DNA of 54,255 nt, from the NCBI GenBank assembly GCA_024279275.1, contig JAJRRS010000134.1, positions 1 through 54,255 on the forward strand. The letters are read 5' to 3'. A program made the translations under genes and the position numbers. The notes below the pieces were generated by a model that was not told where the DNA came from, searched no databases, and saw only the letters and a program-made list of their open reading frames with translations. This stretch comes from Planctomycetota bacterium (GTDB lineage Bacteria; Planctomycetota; Phycisphaerae; Phycisphaerales; Phycisphaeraceae). This document shows, piece after piece, positions 30,768-40,448 of the stretch; the stretch's first letter is position 1, and every line of letters starts with the position of its first letter.

Positions 30768-33758
30768 ATGATTAGGGCATTGGACGGGTTTGTGAAAGGG
30801 ATCAACGTGGATTTACGGTTCTATATAGATGGTCGCTTGCAAGCGGTGCTGATGAGTACGGCTGCCTGCCTGGCGGGTGCTTGGATGGTCGGTACGCTGG
30901 GATGCACCAACCCGCCGGACGCGGACGAACCGACTGCGGGTAGCAAGCCCGATGCAACAGCGGGGGCCGACACGCCGGATAACACATTGACCAGGGAGTA
31001 CGCGGTGCTGGATGAACGTGCGGATCGATTGATCGTGGAGTTGCCTAACCGGATGGTCGTGGTGGCGCAAGAGCTGCCGACCTCGCCGGTCGTCACAGCC
31101 CAGGCGTGGATCAAGACCGGCTCGATCTTCGAGCAGGAACACGTCGGCGCGGGGCTGAGCCATTTTCTGGAACACCTGCTGGCCGGCGGCTCGACCTCCA
31201 ACCGAACCGAACAGGATTCCAACGCGGCGCTCGGTCGGATAGGTGCGCAGACCAACGCCGCCACCGGGCAGGACAACGTCCACTACTACGTCAACACCAT
31301 CAGCGACCATGCCGACGAAGCGATCAACCTGGTGTCGGACTGGATGCAAAACGCATTGATTACCGAAACGGAATACGCCCGGGAACGCAGCGTGATCCAG
31401 CGCGAGATGGAGATGCGCAACAGCCGCCCCAATGTTGTGCTTTGGAAACTGACTCAACAGGCGCGGTACCAGGTCCACCCCGCACGCGATCCGATCATCG
31501 GCTACATCGACGATTTTAAGTCGATCAGCCGAGACGAGATCTACGATTTCTACAAGCGGATGTACGTCCCGAACAACATGGTCTTCGTGGTGGTCGGGGA
31601 CATCGATAAGCAGAAGGTGGTGGACCAGATCGCGTCGTTGTGGTCCGACGTCCCAGCCGGGCAGTTGCCAGAGGTGAGTCTGCCGGTTGAGCCAGCGATC
31701 GACGGGCCTCGGAGCATCACCGGCCACGCGGACATCGAGATCCCCAAGCTCCGTGTCATCTGGCCCGGCACGAAACTGGGCGCGGAGGGCGACTACGAGT
31801 TGGACGTCTTGGCGATGGTCCTGGGGCAGGGCGAATCCAGCAGGCTGAAGCGCGGTATCCGTGACGACCAGCGGTTGGCGACTTCAATCGGTGCGTACAA
31901 CGCCAGCTCGGTCTGGACCGAGGGTTATTTTGCCGTGACCGCCGAGCCGACCGATCGCCAGGCATCGCTGGATGAACTCAAAGCCGCCGTGTTAGCCGAG
32001 GTAGCGAAGCTGCGCGACCAGCCGGTGACACAAGCCGAACTCGACCGCGCTAAACGGAAAGTATTGGCCGACATCGCGCAGAATAACCAGACCGCCCAGG
32101 GAGTCGCAGCGACCCTTGCCTGGGAGGTGATTTCGCTGGGTGAGCCGGGGTATCTCAAGCGTTATGCCGACGCGGTCCAGTCGTTAACCGCAGAAAGCCT
32201 GCAGGCAACAGCGCAACGCTTCCTGACGGATGATCGGCTGATCACGATCGAGCTGCTTCCCCGGCAGGAGGGCCAGGGTGCCGACCCCGCGCTGACCAAA
32301 CGCCAGCCCCCGCCGATCGACCCGGCGAGCGTCGAACATCAGATTGTGGAACTGGACAACGACACGCTGATACGTCGTCTGAACAAGAACCTTGAGTCTT
32401 CGTCTGACACCACAAGCGGGATCGAAGTCGATTCCCCGGTGATGTTTGAGTTGGATAACGGGCTGAAGCTGATCGTGCAACGCACCACCGTGGTTCCTGC
32501 GGTTGCGATGCAGGTCTACTGGACCGGGGGCTTGCTTGCCGACGAGCCGGGGCACCAAGGCGTTGGCAACGCGGTAGCGAGCATGCTGGCCCGGGGCACG
32601 AAATCTCGGTCGGCGGACCAGATCGCCGAGGCTGTAGAAGACCTGGGCGCGACCCTCTACGCGACCGCGGGCTATAACACCGCCTATGCACAGGCAACCT
32701 CGTTGAAGGATGATTGGCCGGTCGTCTTTGAGATGCTCGCCGATGTCGTAATCAATCCCGCGTTCGATTCGCAGGAGTGGGACAAACTGCGTCCCCGTTT
32801 ACTCGCGGCGATTGACCGGGATGGCGAGACGCAGGGGGGGGAGTTACGCCAGGCATTTAGACGCGAGTACTTTGGCGATCACCCCTGGTCGACCGTGCCG
32901 TTGGGTCGGCGTGAAGTCGTCGAAGCCTTGACAGCTGACGGGCTGCGGGAGTATCACCGCGCACACATGGGCGCATCTCAAGCCGTGCTGTCCGTGGTTG
33001 GGGATGTCGATCCGCAAGCGGTCTATGAGGCGGCGCAGAAGATGTTTGGCCCATTGCCAGTTAAATCCGGTCGGGTGTTTGAGCCGCTTGTCCCGGCAGA
33101 TCCTGAATCGCGGATCGTTCAAGTCAGCACGTCCAAATCCGCCGCCGCGTTCTATATCGGGTTCGGCCCGGGTGTGAAACGCGCCGATGAAGACTATCCT
33201 GCGTTGAGTGTCTTGCTCAACATCATGAGCGATTTTCCCGCCGGCTGGTTGGAGCAGGAACTGCGTGGCCGAGGACCGGGGTTGGTCTACTCCGTCGGCG
33301 CATCCACCTGGTCGGGTATCGTCCCCGGGTATATCGCGGTGCGGTTTAACACGTCGCCCCCCCAGGCGGTCGAAGCGCTTTTCCGGACGATATCCGTCGT
33401 CGATCGCGCGAAGTCTGGCGATTTTAGTGATGCCGACATCGACCGGGCCAAAGCCAAACTGCTTACACGTGAGTTCTTCGGCAAGCAGAGTCTAAGTGAC
33501 CGCGCCATGCTTAATGCACTCGATGAGATGTATGACCTTGACGACCCGGGATCGGCGAAGTTCCTTAAAGCCGTTGCCAAGACCGACGCAAAGGCACTTA
33601 AGCGCGTCGCGGTGAAGTACCTGGTTAATCCCGTGATCGTGATTCTGACTGATACCCCACTGGATGATGCGCAGTTAAAAGCCGCCGCCTCCGGCCAAGC
33701 CCCGCCCCCGGCCCCAGCCGGAGAACCCCCAAAGAACCCCGGCGGCACTCAACAATGA
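30768..33758 (+). CDS. Two-domain M16 (insulinase/pitrilysin-like) zinc peptidase, exported
   Basis: The 996-residue protein has an N-terminal signal with a lipobox-like TLGC near residue 46. Two M16 halves follow. The first half carries the zinc motif HFLEH (132-136) and the downstream glutamate in ERSVIQREME, so it is catalytic. The second half starts near residue 550 (ELDNGLKLIVQRTTVVPAVA) and lacks HxxEH (GVGNAVASML), as in the partner subunit of M16B pairs. Active and inactive parts are thus fused. The C-terminus is Pro/Ala-rich. ATG 30768 is used here; GTG 30807, 5 bases after AAAGGGA, may be the true start and gives a tidier signal peptide. Confidence 0.9.
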   Translation: MIRALDGFVKGINVDLRFYIDGRLQAVLMSTAACLAGAWMVGTLGCTNPPDADEPTAGSKPDATAGADTPDNTLTREYAVLDERADRLIVELPNRMVVVAQELPTSPVVTAQAWIKTGSIFEQEHVGAGLSHFLEHLLAGGSTSNRTEQDSNAALGRIGAQTNAATGQDNVHYYVNTISDHADEAINLVSDWMQNALITETEYARERSVIQREMEMRNSRPNVVLWKLTQQARYQVHPARDPIIGYIDDFKSISRDEIYDFYKRMYVPNNMVFVVVGDIDKQKVVDQIASLWSDVPAGQLPEVSLPVEPAIDGPRSITGHADIEIPKLRVIWPGTKLGAEGDYELDVLAMVLGQGESSRLKRGIRDDQRLATSIGAYNASSVWTEGYFAVTAEPTDRQASLDELKAAVLAEVAKLRDQPVTQAELDRAKRKVLADIAQNNQTAQGVAATLAWEVISLGEPGYLKRYADAVQSLTAESLQATAQRFLTDDRLITIELLPRQEGQGADPALTKRQPPPIDPASVEHQIVELDNDTLIRRLNKNLESSSDTTSGIEVDSPVMFELDNGLKLIVQRTTVVPAVAMQVYWTGGLLADEPGHQGVGNAVASMLARGTKSRSADQIAEAVEDLGATLYATAGYNTAYAQATSLKDDWPVVFEMLADVVINPAFDSQEWDKLRPRLLAAIDRDGETQGGELRQAFRREYFGDHPWSTVPLGRREVVEALTADGLREYHRAHMGASQAVLSVVGDVDPQAVYEAAQKMFGPLPVKSGRVFEPLVPADPESRIVQVSTSKSAAAFYIGFGPGVKRADEDYPALSVLLNIMSDFPAGWLEQELRGRGPGLVYSVGASTWSGIVPGYIAVRFNTSPPQAVEALFRTISVVDRAKSGDFSDADIDRAKAKLLTREFFGKQSLSDRAMLNALDEMYDLDDPGSAKFLKAVAKTDAKALKRVAVKYLVNPVIVILTDTPLDDAQLKAAASGQAPPPAPAGEPPKNPGGTQQ

Positions 33759-33817
33759 CCCCTGATCGAGTACGGCTATTTATACGGATTCCATTAAATC
33801 CGTAGGCGGTCATTTGT

Positions 33818-33845
33818 CCCTCAGCCCCCGGCTTTGCCGGGGGAT
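33818..33845. repeat. 28-bp palindromic REP-like element (copy 1)
   Basis: The core CCCCCGGC ... GCCGGGGG forms an 8-bp stem with a 3-base loop and is flanked by CCCTCAG and AT. It matches 53573-53600 at 26 of 28 positions, the two differences being in the loop. It lies 60 bases after the M16 gene. Confidence 0.75.
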
Positions 33846-33869
33846 CGGCTTGGTAGTGGGCACGAGTTT

Positions 33870-34355
33870 TTATCGTGATTCGTATGACCCAAGCCCCGCC
33901 GTGATCTTTTCAACCAATGCCTTCGCCACATCCTGATCCAACTTACCCGCAGGCCAGTCGATACCCAGGCCGGAACCGGGGGAACCGGGGGGGCCGGGGG
34001 AATCCGGGGAATCCAGGGGGCCGGGGGCATCGTCTGGTTTAGGTATCAAGTGAAAATGCACATGCATCACAACCTGTCCCGCAGCCTCGCCATTATTCTG
34101 TAGCACGTTGTAGGCGTCGGTCCCGGTCGCAGCCGAAACCGCCCCGGCGAGCCTTGGCAACACCGCCCCGATCGCCGCAGCATCTTCGCTGGGTAGCTCA
34201 TCAAGTTGCATCGCATGATGTTTGGGGATCACCAACACATGCCCAACCGACAACGGCCCGACATCCAAAAACGCCAGCACCCGGTCGTCTTCATACAACT
34301 TGTGACAAGGGATATCCCCCGCGACGATCTTGCAGAAGATACAGTTGGGGTCCAT
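33870..34355 (-). CDS. HIT-family nucleotide-binding hydrolase with a repeat-encoded insert
   Basis: The 161-residue protein matches HIT (histidine triad) proteins: CIFCKIVAGDIP at the start, FLDVGPLSVGHVLVIPK, and the triad H98-V-H100-F-H102 followed by LIP. These enzymes hydrolyse or transfer nucleotide monophosphates. After the triad comes an insert rich in Pro, Gly, Ser and Asp (about residues 109-130), encoded by a CCGGGG-type repeat at 33970-34028. A normal HIT C-terminus follows (KALVEKITAGL). The insert lies past the active site and may be harmless. Confidence 0.9.
   Translation of the reverse strand: MDPNCIFCKIVAGDIPCHKLYEDDRVLAFLDVGPLSVGHVLVIPKHHAMQLDELPSEDAAAIGAVLPRLAGAVSAATGTDAYNVLQNNGEAAGQVVMHVHFHLIPKPDDAPGPLDSPDSPGPPGSPGSGLGIDWPAGKLDQDVAKALVEKITAGLGSYESR
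33970..34028. repeat. CCGGGG-type short-period repeat inside the HIT gene
   Basis: Units of about 9-10 bases (CCGGGGGAA, CCGGGGGAAT, CCGGGGAAT, CCAGGGGG and so on) lie back to back. They encode the Pro/Gly/Ser-rich insert of the HIT protein. A similar shorter run is found at 34396-34424, just outside the gene start. Confidence 0.8.
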
Positions 34356-34429
34356 TGAATCGTTCGCTTGCGGGTGTGGTTTGGCCCTGCCCGTGCAGTT
34401 TCGGGGGCACCGGGGGTGCGGGGATGAAT

Positions 34430-35248
34430 CTACTCAAATATACCAACGGGATTGACAGCACCTTCGTAGACCATCGCGGCGTTCTTATTTATGTCATCGC
34501 TATTTGTTGCGCTGGTATCGAGTTGAGCGAAGATATCATCCTGGCCCGGGGTATCGATGGAGTTGGAATAGCCTGCTATCCGTGTGTCGATCAGCGGAGT
34601 CTTGGCAAAATCGACATGCAAATCACCGAAACCGATTGAGCCGATCCAGTTGCCCTTGGTACTGCCGTCGTGGATGCTCGCGTACTCTTCGGGTTGGCTC
34701 GCCGCCTGAACGGAGTTGGCCGGCCCCAGCGTCAGCCGGTCGGATATGATCGGCGCCTGCGCGTTCTGTTCGTTTCGCCACTCCTCACGCCGAAAGCGGT
34801 CGTTGCCGTTCCGCCCGTTCGTCGGATCGGTGTTGGTGTTGCTTGCGATCTTCAGCATCGCGTAGGAGTAATTGTCGGTGGTGACCTGCCCGGTGGTCCA
34901 GGGGTCCTTGGTTTCCTGCTTGCTGACCAGAGCGTCGCCGTTGGTGTAGTTGCCATTAAGCAGTATCCAGAACCGCGCCTCGACGGTCTGCCCAGGTCCG
35001 CTATTTCCTGTGGTGGCCGTCCCATCGTTCGTAAAAGCAAACCCGTCAAACCCCGGGAAAAACCCCCGTCGGCTCTCGCTGGCCTGGATCATCGACTGCA
35101 CGATCCCGCGCACGCGCGTGCCGTTCTCCGTCTGCCTGGCGTGACGCTGAACCGCGCCGATCGCCGGGAACAAGATCCCGATGAGGATCGCGATGATCGA
35201 GATCACCACCAACAGCTCGATGAGGGTAAACGCTCTTTGTTTATTCAT
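34430..35248 (-). CDS. Prepilin-like protein at the end of the secretion/pilus block
   Basis: The 272-residue protein starts MNKQRA and [20 protein letters not shown], a prepilin peptidase substrate. FPAIGAVQRHARQTENGTRVRGI gives the amphipathic part of the N-terminal helix. The rest has no recognised domain. It lacks the CxSNxRQ and DGH motifs of the three tandem prepilins, so it is a different type. It follows the GspK-like gene by 79 bases and is probably the last gene of this operon. Confidence 0.85.
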   Translation of the reverse strand: MNKQRAFTLIELLVVISIIAILIGILFPAIGAVQRHARQTENGTRVRGIVQSMIQASESRRGFFPGFDGFAFTNDGTATTGNSGPGQTVEARFWILLNGNYTNGDALVSKQETKDPWTTGQVTTDNYSYAMLKIASNTNTDPTNGRNGNDRFRREEWRNEQNAQAPIISDRLTLGPANSVQAASQPEEYASIHDGSTKGNWIGSIGFGDLHVDFAKTPLIDTRIAGYSNSIDTPGQDDIFAQLDTSATNSDDINKNAAMVYEGAVNPVGIFE

Positions 35249-35327
35249 GACTCATTCCTTCCATCACCAAGACTATCGTGTGCCTCACGCCTCGGGGGTC
35301 TGTGGCTCCCGATGTGGCCGGCTACTA

Positions 35328-38300
35328 TTATTGCAACCGGACATAACCAATCACGCGCGGCGTGTCATTTTTATCTTTCATCGCACCACGATCAAAGATC
35401 GCGATGAACTGGGCCGTCTCCGCCGGTGCCCCGTGTATCGGCCCGGAGCCGGGTGCCCAATCATACCCACGCACCACCGCATACACCACGAACCGATCGC
35501 TGCGAACGGTGAACGTCTGGCCTAGCATCTGGAACCGCGCCAGTTTTTGCTCGTTGTCATCGCCCAGAGGCACGACAACGCTGCCGTTTTCATTCGGGTC
35601 CGGGTACAGATCAACCTTGCTCGGGAGTGACGTGCTGCCGTCCATCCCGTAGCGCTGCATGTTGTACAGATTATTGGCTGATGGTGCCCCGAGGCCGTAG
35701 GGGTTCAGATACAGCAGCTCCCCGATGCTCCCGATCCCGGGTTTGATCGGCCTATTGATACCGGTGACGGGGTTAATCATCAAACGGATATTCTGGTCGG
35801 CGAACGGTGTCGCAGGATCGTCGTATGCCGGACGCCTGGGCTGGTCGCGGTAGGAGATGATCGTCCGCATCAGTTGCTCGGTGTCGTCGATGCTCTCCGC
35901 CAGCGGCGCCCCCAGTGTCAGGATATGCAACGGCGCGGTGTTGACATTGATCGTGCCGGGGATGAACTGCTCGGTCGTGTTGTCGATCGATTTTTCATCC
36001 GGGGTATTAACGGGCGAGGTTTCACGGTCGATGATATCGTCACCGTCGTTGTTGTCATTATCCCACCCGTCGTTGCGCGGGCTGACGGTGGTGAACAGGT
36101 TCATCAGTATGGCGGCGTGTGAGATGCCCGCACCGATTGGCGGGCTTGGGAGCACCTTGAAGCCCGGGTCCCTCGGGTCGATCAGCAGGAAGTGTTCGTT
36201 GGCGGGAAGGCCAACAGGCCCGCTGGCCGACATGCGCTCCGAGAAAGTTTGAGACGAGGTAAACCCGAACATATGCACCCACGCCAACTCGGCGGTGCTG
36301 CGCATCGGCTGGTTGGCGATCGGCAGTTGCAGGCGGTTAAAGAAATTACTGTAGATACCGCCATATGGTGAGATACTGGCCGAACCCTTGCTGTCGTTAC
36401 CGAGTCGGTCGGTGCCGGTGCTGTACGAGCCGCTGCTGGGCAAGTTCGTCTGTGAATCGCCGGCGGGGACGCCGTCGTCCACCACGAAGTTGATGTTCTG
36501 GCTGTTGCGCGCAAACGACGCCTGGGCGAACTGGTTGTTCGCCGGGGCCGAGGTCGGCGGGTGATTGTCGTTGATCGGCAGGTCGGTGGCCGGGTCGGTT
36601 TCGAGCCGGTCGTATGTCACCCATGTGCCGTCGCTGGTCAGAACATCAAGCTCCACGGTGATCGTCCCGCCGTTGGGCGTGAAGTTGACCGTCAGCGTGC
36701 CGGGCGGCAGTTCCAGTCTCTGCACCCCGCTGACCACCCCCACGTCGCCCAGGAGGTCCGATCCGTCGTGCGTCCCGCCGGTCTCGGCGATCTTGTCCAC
36801 CGGGGGACTGAAGATCAGCAACGTATCACCGGCGCTCGCGCTATCCCGGGCATTGATGTCCGGAATCGGGGTCACGGCTGGGTCCCCGAACATCCAAGTC
36901 GTTGTAGTGCCACCCTGCCGAACGACTATCCTGATCCGGCCATCCAAACCGTTTTGTTCGACCTGGTTGCTGACGGGGTCCAATGTATTGGTCCCATTGA
37001 TCCGATGCGAAAAGGGATTGCCCAATTCGATCACCATCGCGCGGGTGTCGCCGCCGACGGCGACCGGGTCGTATTGCAACCCCACATAATTCGTCCCCGG
37101 CATGGATGAGTCGTACCCCGCGTCCCAAGGTGCCCGGTCACTGGTGTCGCCCAACACGTCCGCGTACAACGCCTGCACATACACCTCACGCAGGAACGGC
37201 AACCGCTCCATGCCGTAGAAGCCGTTGCGGGCGGTGGGGATGTTGTTCGCATCGCTGTAGTCCTGAATCGCCACCACATACTCATCGATCAGGTCAGCTT
37301 GGGCGCGGGGGTCTGCGATGCCCAGATACCAATTGCTGTTGGGTGCGGTCGGGTTGGGCAGGCGAAACGCCTGTTGGAGTCGCTCGCGTAACTTGGTTGT
37401 ATTGGCGAACTGTTGTTTTACATCAAACTTCAAGGGATCGATATTTGTCGCGCCGTACTTGGTGACGTAAGCCCCGACCCCGCTGGCGGTGGTGAGCCAG
37501 TGACGGATCGCAGGAAACTTACGATCTTTCACAGGTACACGATTGGTATCTGGATCGTTGGTGTTGCTCGGGTTGGTGCCGAGGAACCACCGGCTGATCC
37601 TCGCGTTTTTGGAAAGTGTGCCCGCAGGGTCCACTAGATCGACATACGACGCCTCGGTGCCGCGGAACTGTTTGAACTCCGGACCCTGCCGCAGCAGCTT
37701 GGGCATCGCGAATTCCAGGGGCGACTCGATCGAGAAGTCGTTGATCCCCCCGAAGCGGCGCAGGTCCATTTCCGAATCGGAGAGGTAGTTGCGGTCGAGG
37801 TTGCCGTAGATCGACGCCTGGTTTTCCCAGAGGGTTTTATTCTGGAAGGCGGACAGGGGCAGCGGCGGGGGGGACGCCAGCAGGGGTGTCGACGTTTGCT
37901 GCAGCGAACGTCTGTCCAGAAGTTTTTGGGCTTCACGCACCCCATCGCCGGGGAAGGTAGTGTTGTTGATCAGCCGGTTATCATTATTGTAATCGACGAG
38001 CTTGAAGAACCGGCTGAGGTCCGCGCCGGTGGGCGCGTAGCCCCGCCGGGCACCGAGGTCCTGGGAGATCCCGTCGGACATCGCCGGGGTCGCGGTGTTG
38101 ACATTCAGCATCGAGTTGAGGTCCACGATACGCACCGCCATGACGTACTTGCGCCCGGCGAAGTCGCGGACCGGCACAGGCACCCACTGCCAACGGCTGT
38201 CCATGATCCCATCTAAGTCCGCATCCACACCCAGCGGGATCGTCCGGCCGGGAGCGATCCGTTCCAGGTCCGCCAACGCGATATCAGTATCCGAACCAAA

Positions 38301-38888
38301 GAACTGGTTGATCGGTGCGTCGATCGGCTCCTCAGGGTCAACTGGGTTTTCCAGGTCCAGCCAGATCCCCGTGAGGTTAGTCAGGTGCAGCCAGTTGTAT
38401 TTAATCGGGTTGGGGTTATTGGGGTCGAACACCGGCGCAGAGGACGCCAGCCAGCGATCGTCCTCGTGGTCCGACAGGAACAGACCCGTCCCGTTGTCCT
38501 TACCCGAACCGTTGACCTTCAACGGCACCTTGTTCCCGTTGATGAAAAACGCATCGACCTGCTTAACATCTTTCGTCCACGGATAGTCGTACAGTTCCTT
38601 CCCGGTGGGGGTGTTGTCGAAGATGTCATCGGTAAGTTGGTTGCCGATATCGCTGAGGATGCCGTTGATGACCAGGTCCATGTAGTTGCGTTCGTGCCGG
38701 GCGGTTGCGGCCTGGTCGAGCCGGACACGCTGAAGAAACGCGATCCCGATCAGCGCGATGATGACCAGCACCGTCACGCAGAGGATCAGCAGCGAGCCGC
38801 GCTGGCGCTGATGCCCACCAATCGATTTCTCACGCCCCAAAGACGTGTACCCGGTTCGCCGTGCTGTGTTGTGTGTCATAGGCTTCAT
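35328..38888 (-). CDS. Very large GspK-like minor pseudopilin
   Basis: The 1186-residue protein has an N-terminal transmembrane helix (RGSLLILCVTVLVIIALIGIAF) followed by a helix with QAATARHERNYMDLVINGIL, as in GspK/PilX. The LNVNTA signature occurs twice in related forms (SMLNVNTATPA near residue 260 and TINVNTAPLHIL near 980). GspK proteins of type II secretion are about 300-350 residues, so this one is over three times longer, with a large middle insertion (about 300-900) of no recognised fold. GspK caps the pseudopilus tip with GspI and GspJ. ATG 38888 lies 6 bases after AAGGAGG. It is transcribed with the genes upstream. Confidence 0.8.
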   Translation of the reverse strand: MKPMTHNTARRTGYTSLGREKSIGGHQRQRGSLLILCVTVLVIIALIGIAFLQRVRLDQAATARHERNYMDLVINGILSDIGNQLTDDIFDNTPTGKELYDYPWTKDVKQVDAFFINGNKVPLKVNGSGKDNGTGLFLSDHEDDRWLASSAPVFDPNNPNPIKYNWLHLTNLTGIWLDLENPVDPEEPIDAPINQFFGSDTDIALADLERIAPGRTIPLGVDADLDGIMDSRWQWVPVPVRDFAGRKYVMAVRIVDLNSMLNVNTATPAMSDGISQDLGARRGYAPTGADLSRFFKLVDYNNDNRLINNTTFPGDGVREAQKLLDRRSLQQTSTPLLASPPPLPLSAFQNKTLWENQASIYGNLDRNYLSDSEMDLRRFGGINDFSIESPLEFAMPKLLRQGPEFKQFRGTEASYVDLVDPAGTLSKNARISRWFLGTNPSNTNDPDTNRVPVKDRKFPAIRHWLTTASGVGAYVTKYGATNIDPLKFDVKQQFANTTKLRERLQQAFRLPNPTAPNSNWYLGIADPRAQADLIDEYVVAIQDYSDANNIPTARNGFYGMERLPFLREVYVQALYADVLGDTSDRAPWDAGYDSSMPGTNYVGLQYDPVAVGGDTRAMVIELGNPFSHRINGTNTLDPVSNQVEQNGLDGRIRIVVRQGGTTTTWMFGDPAVTPIPDINARDSASAGDTLLIFSPPVDKIAETGGTHDGSDLLGDVGVVSGVQRLELPPGTLTVNFTPNGGTITVELDVLTSDGTWVTYDRLETDPATDLPINDNHPPTSAPANNQFAQASFARNSQNINFVVDDGVPAGDSQTNLPSSGSYSTGTDRLGNDSKGSASISPYGGIYSNFFNRLQLPIANQPMRSTAELAWVHMFGFTSSQTFSERMSASGPVGLPANEHFLLIDPRDPGFKVLPSPPIGAGISHAAILMNLFTTVSPRNDGWDNDNNDGDDIIDRETSPVNTPDEKSIDNTTEQFIPGTINVNTAPLHILTLGAPLAESIDDTEQLMRTIISYRDQPRRPAYDDPATPFADQNIRLMINPVTGINRPIKPGIGSIGELLYLNPYGLGAPSANNLYNMQRYGMDGSTSLPSKVDLYPDPNENGSVVVPLGDDNEQKLARFQMLGQTFTVRSDRFVVYAVVRGYDWAPGSGPIHGAPAETAQFIAIFDRGAMKDKNDTPRVIGYVRLQ

Positions 38889-38914
38889 CGGTCGCCTCCT
38901 TCCAAGGTGGCGGT

Positions 38915-38942
38915 GGGGGCCCCGGGGGGGCCGGGGGGGGCC
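38915..38942. repeat. G/C-run repeat between GspJ- and GspK-like genes
   Basis: GGGGGCCCCGGGGGGG and CCGGGGGGGG fill the 54-base gap between two operon genes, beside the stop codon of the GspJ-like gene. It belongs to the CCGGGG family. Confidence 0.65.
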
Positions 38943-40448
38943 TTACTTCACGCCCTGATAATTCACCGGGATAACCATCTCAAACCACGCCCCCGCCTCC
39001 GGCTCGGTCTCACCGGTCGCTGCATTGACCGTGATCTCTCGCCCATTAAACTCACCGCGCCGGTCATGCAGCCGGTAACGGATACGGATCATCCAAGGCC
39101 ATTGAGTGAACCCGGGCGAGCCATCGTGCTGCCAGACGAAAGCGGCTTGGGCGCGAGGTCGTGCAATGTTACTGTACGGCGGGTAGTCAACCGGCAGAGG
39201 TGACGGGTAGGTCACGGGCATGTTGGGGTTGACCGCGTTGAGATTTCCCCCACCGAGATCACGATTGTTGAACGCCCTGTGGGTGTACCACTTGATCCGC
39301 CCCTCGGGGTCGCGATCTAGTTCACCGTCTCCTAAGATGCCATCGCCGTCTGTATCGATATCAGCAGAAGTCGATGTGTAGTGGACGCCATCGACTACAT
39401 CCCCCGCCCACTCGACGATGAAGTCGCTGACCCCGCCCATGAAGTAGGTGTGCGACGGTGCGATGTCTTTAGAAATCATGAGCGTGGTAGAGGGTTTGGC
39501 CGAGGTAAGTAAAGGGAAGATTGCGTTGCCTGCGGCCAGTATCTGTGCTTGATAGGCTATTGCCGATCCAACTGGATTTCCAAGTACTGCAGTAGGGCTG
39601 CCAGTGAAGTCGCTGAGTTTTGTAGTACTGACATCCGCCATCCCGTTCCACAGTTGCCCGCTTCCGCCTGGACCAGTTATTCCTGCAAAGGGGGTTACAC
39701 CGTTGGCATGTATACCAACGGGTGTATATGGAAATGATGTGATCGGGTCGATGCCGTCCTTCATCAGGAATAAAGCGTGTCTTCCCAGCACCCAATCCTG
39801 CGCGATCGCATTGGGATTTGTTCCGTTAAGAACACCCAAATCAATCTGACTGATATTGCCCACAGGATAATTTGCCGCCTGGTCGCCATCACGAATCTGC
39901 AATACATGCCCGTACCAGAGCTTGACATAATCCGCATTGACCGAGTTCCGCATGTCGCCGCTGTAGGTCCCGTCGCCGGAGGGTGCCAGCGGTGGCAGGC
40001 GTTTCTTGCCGGAGGCGTCCAGCAGGGGCTTCTGGTCGTAGATGAACATCAACTGGTCGCTGCGGATGTTGCGGGTAATCCCCTTGAGTTGGTCGTCGAG
40101 TGTGAGCGGAGCGGGTATGACGCGTTGGACGATGACCAGGAACCCGCCGGGCTGACCGGACTCGCGCCCTGCTGGCCCGACCATCCGGCCGAACCAGTCG
40201 TAGGGTTCGGTTGCCGGCTTGCGTCCGCCTGAGATGATCAACTCGGTCTCGTTGGCGATCTGTTCGTCGAACGCGCGCGACCGCTGGAGGATTTCCCCGG
40301 CCTGCGTGCCACGCCCGACCGTCTGGATCACCTCGTTGAACAGCTTGTTGATCACGAGGATGACGAACGTGGTGATCGCCAAGGCGACCATCATTTCCAC
40401 AAGGGTCACACCCAGCCGGCGTCGGGATGTCTGCGTTGAATAGGTCAT
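38943..40448 (-). CDS. GspJ/PulJ-like minor pseudopilin (large)
   Basis: The 501-residue protein has a prepilin leader and helix (RRRLG, VTLVEMMVALAITTFVILVI, with Glu at position 5 after the cleavage site). LFNEVIQTVGRGTQAGEILQ follows, matching the GspJ N-terminal region. GspJ is normally about 200 residues; this is more than twice that. The Cys-poor C-terminal part is not recognised. It overlaps the GspI-like gene by 4 bases (ATGA), which indicates coupled translation and probably joint assembly at the pseudopilus tip. Confidence 0.8.
   Translation of the reverse strand: MTYSTQTSRRRLGVTLVEMMVALAITTFVILVINKLFNEVIQTVGRGTQAGEILQRSRAFDEQIANETELIISGGRKPATEPYDWFGRMVGPAGRESGQPGGFLVIVQRVIPAPLTLDDQLKGITRNIRSDQLMFIYDQKPLLDASGKKRLPPLAPSGDGTYSGDMRNSVNADYVKLWYGHVLQIRDGDQAANYPVGNISQIDLGVLNGTNPNAIAQDWVLGRHALFLMKDGIDPITSFPYTPVGIHANGVTPFAGITGPGGSGQLWNGMADVSTTKLSDFTGSPTAVLGNPVGSAIAYQAQILAAGNAIFPLLTSAKPSTTLMISKDIAPSHTYFMGGVSDFIVEWAGDVVDGVHYTSTSADIDTDGDGILGDGELDRDPEGRIKWYTHRAFNNRDLGGGNLNAVNPNMPVTYPSPLPVDYPPYSNIARPRAQAAFVWQHDGSPGFTQWPWMIRIRYRLHDRRGEFNGREITVNAATGETEPEAGAWFEMVIPVNYQGVK

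Noticed and set aside
30813-31727. Minus-strand frame of 304 codons opposite the M16 gene
   Set aside because: Antisense to a gene with a clear zinc motif; composition is biased and no motif is present.
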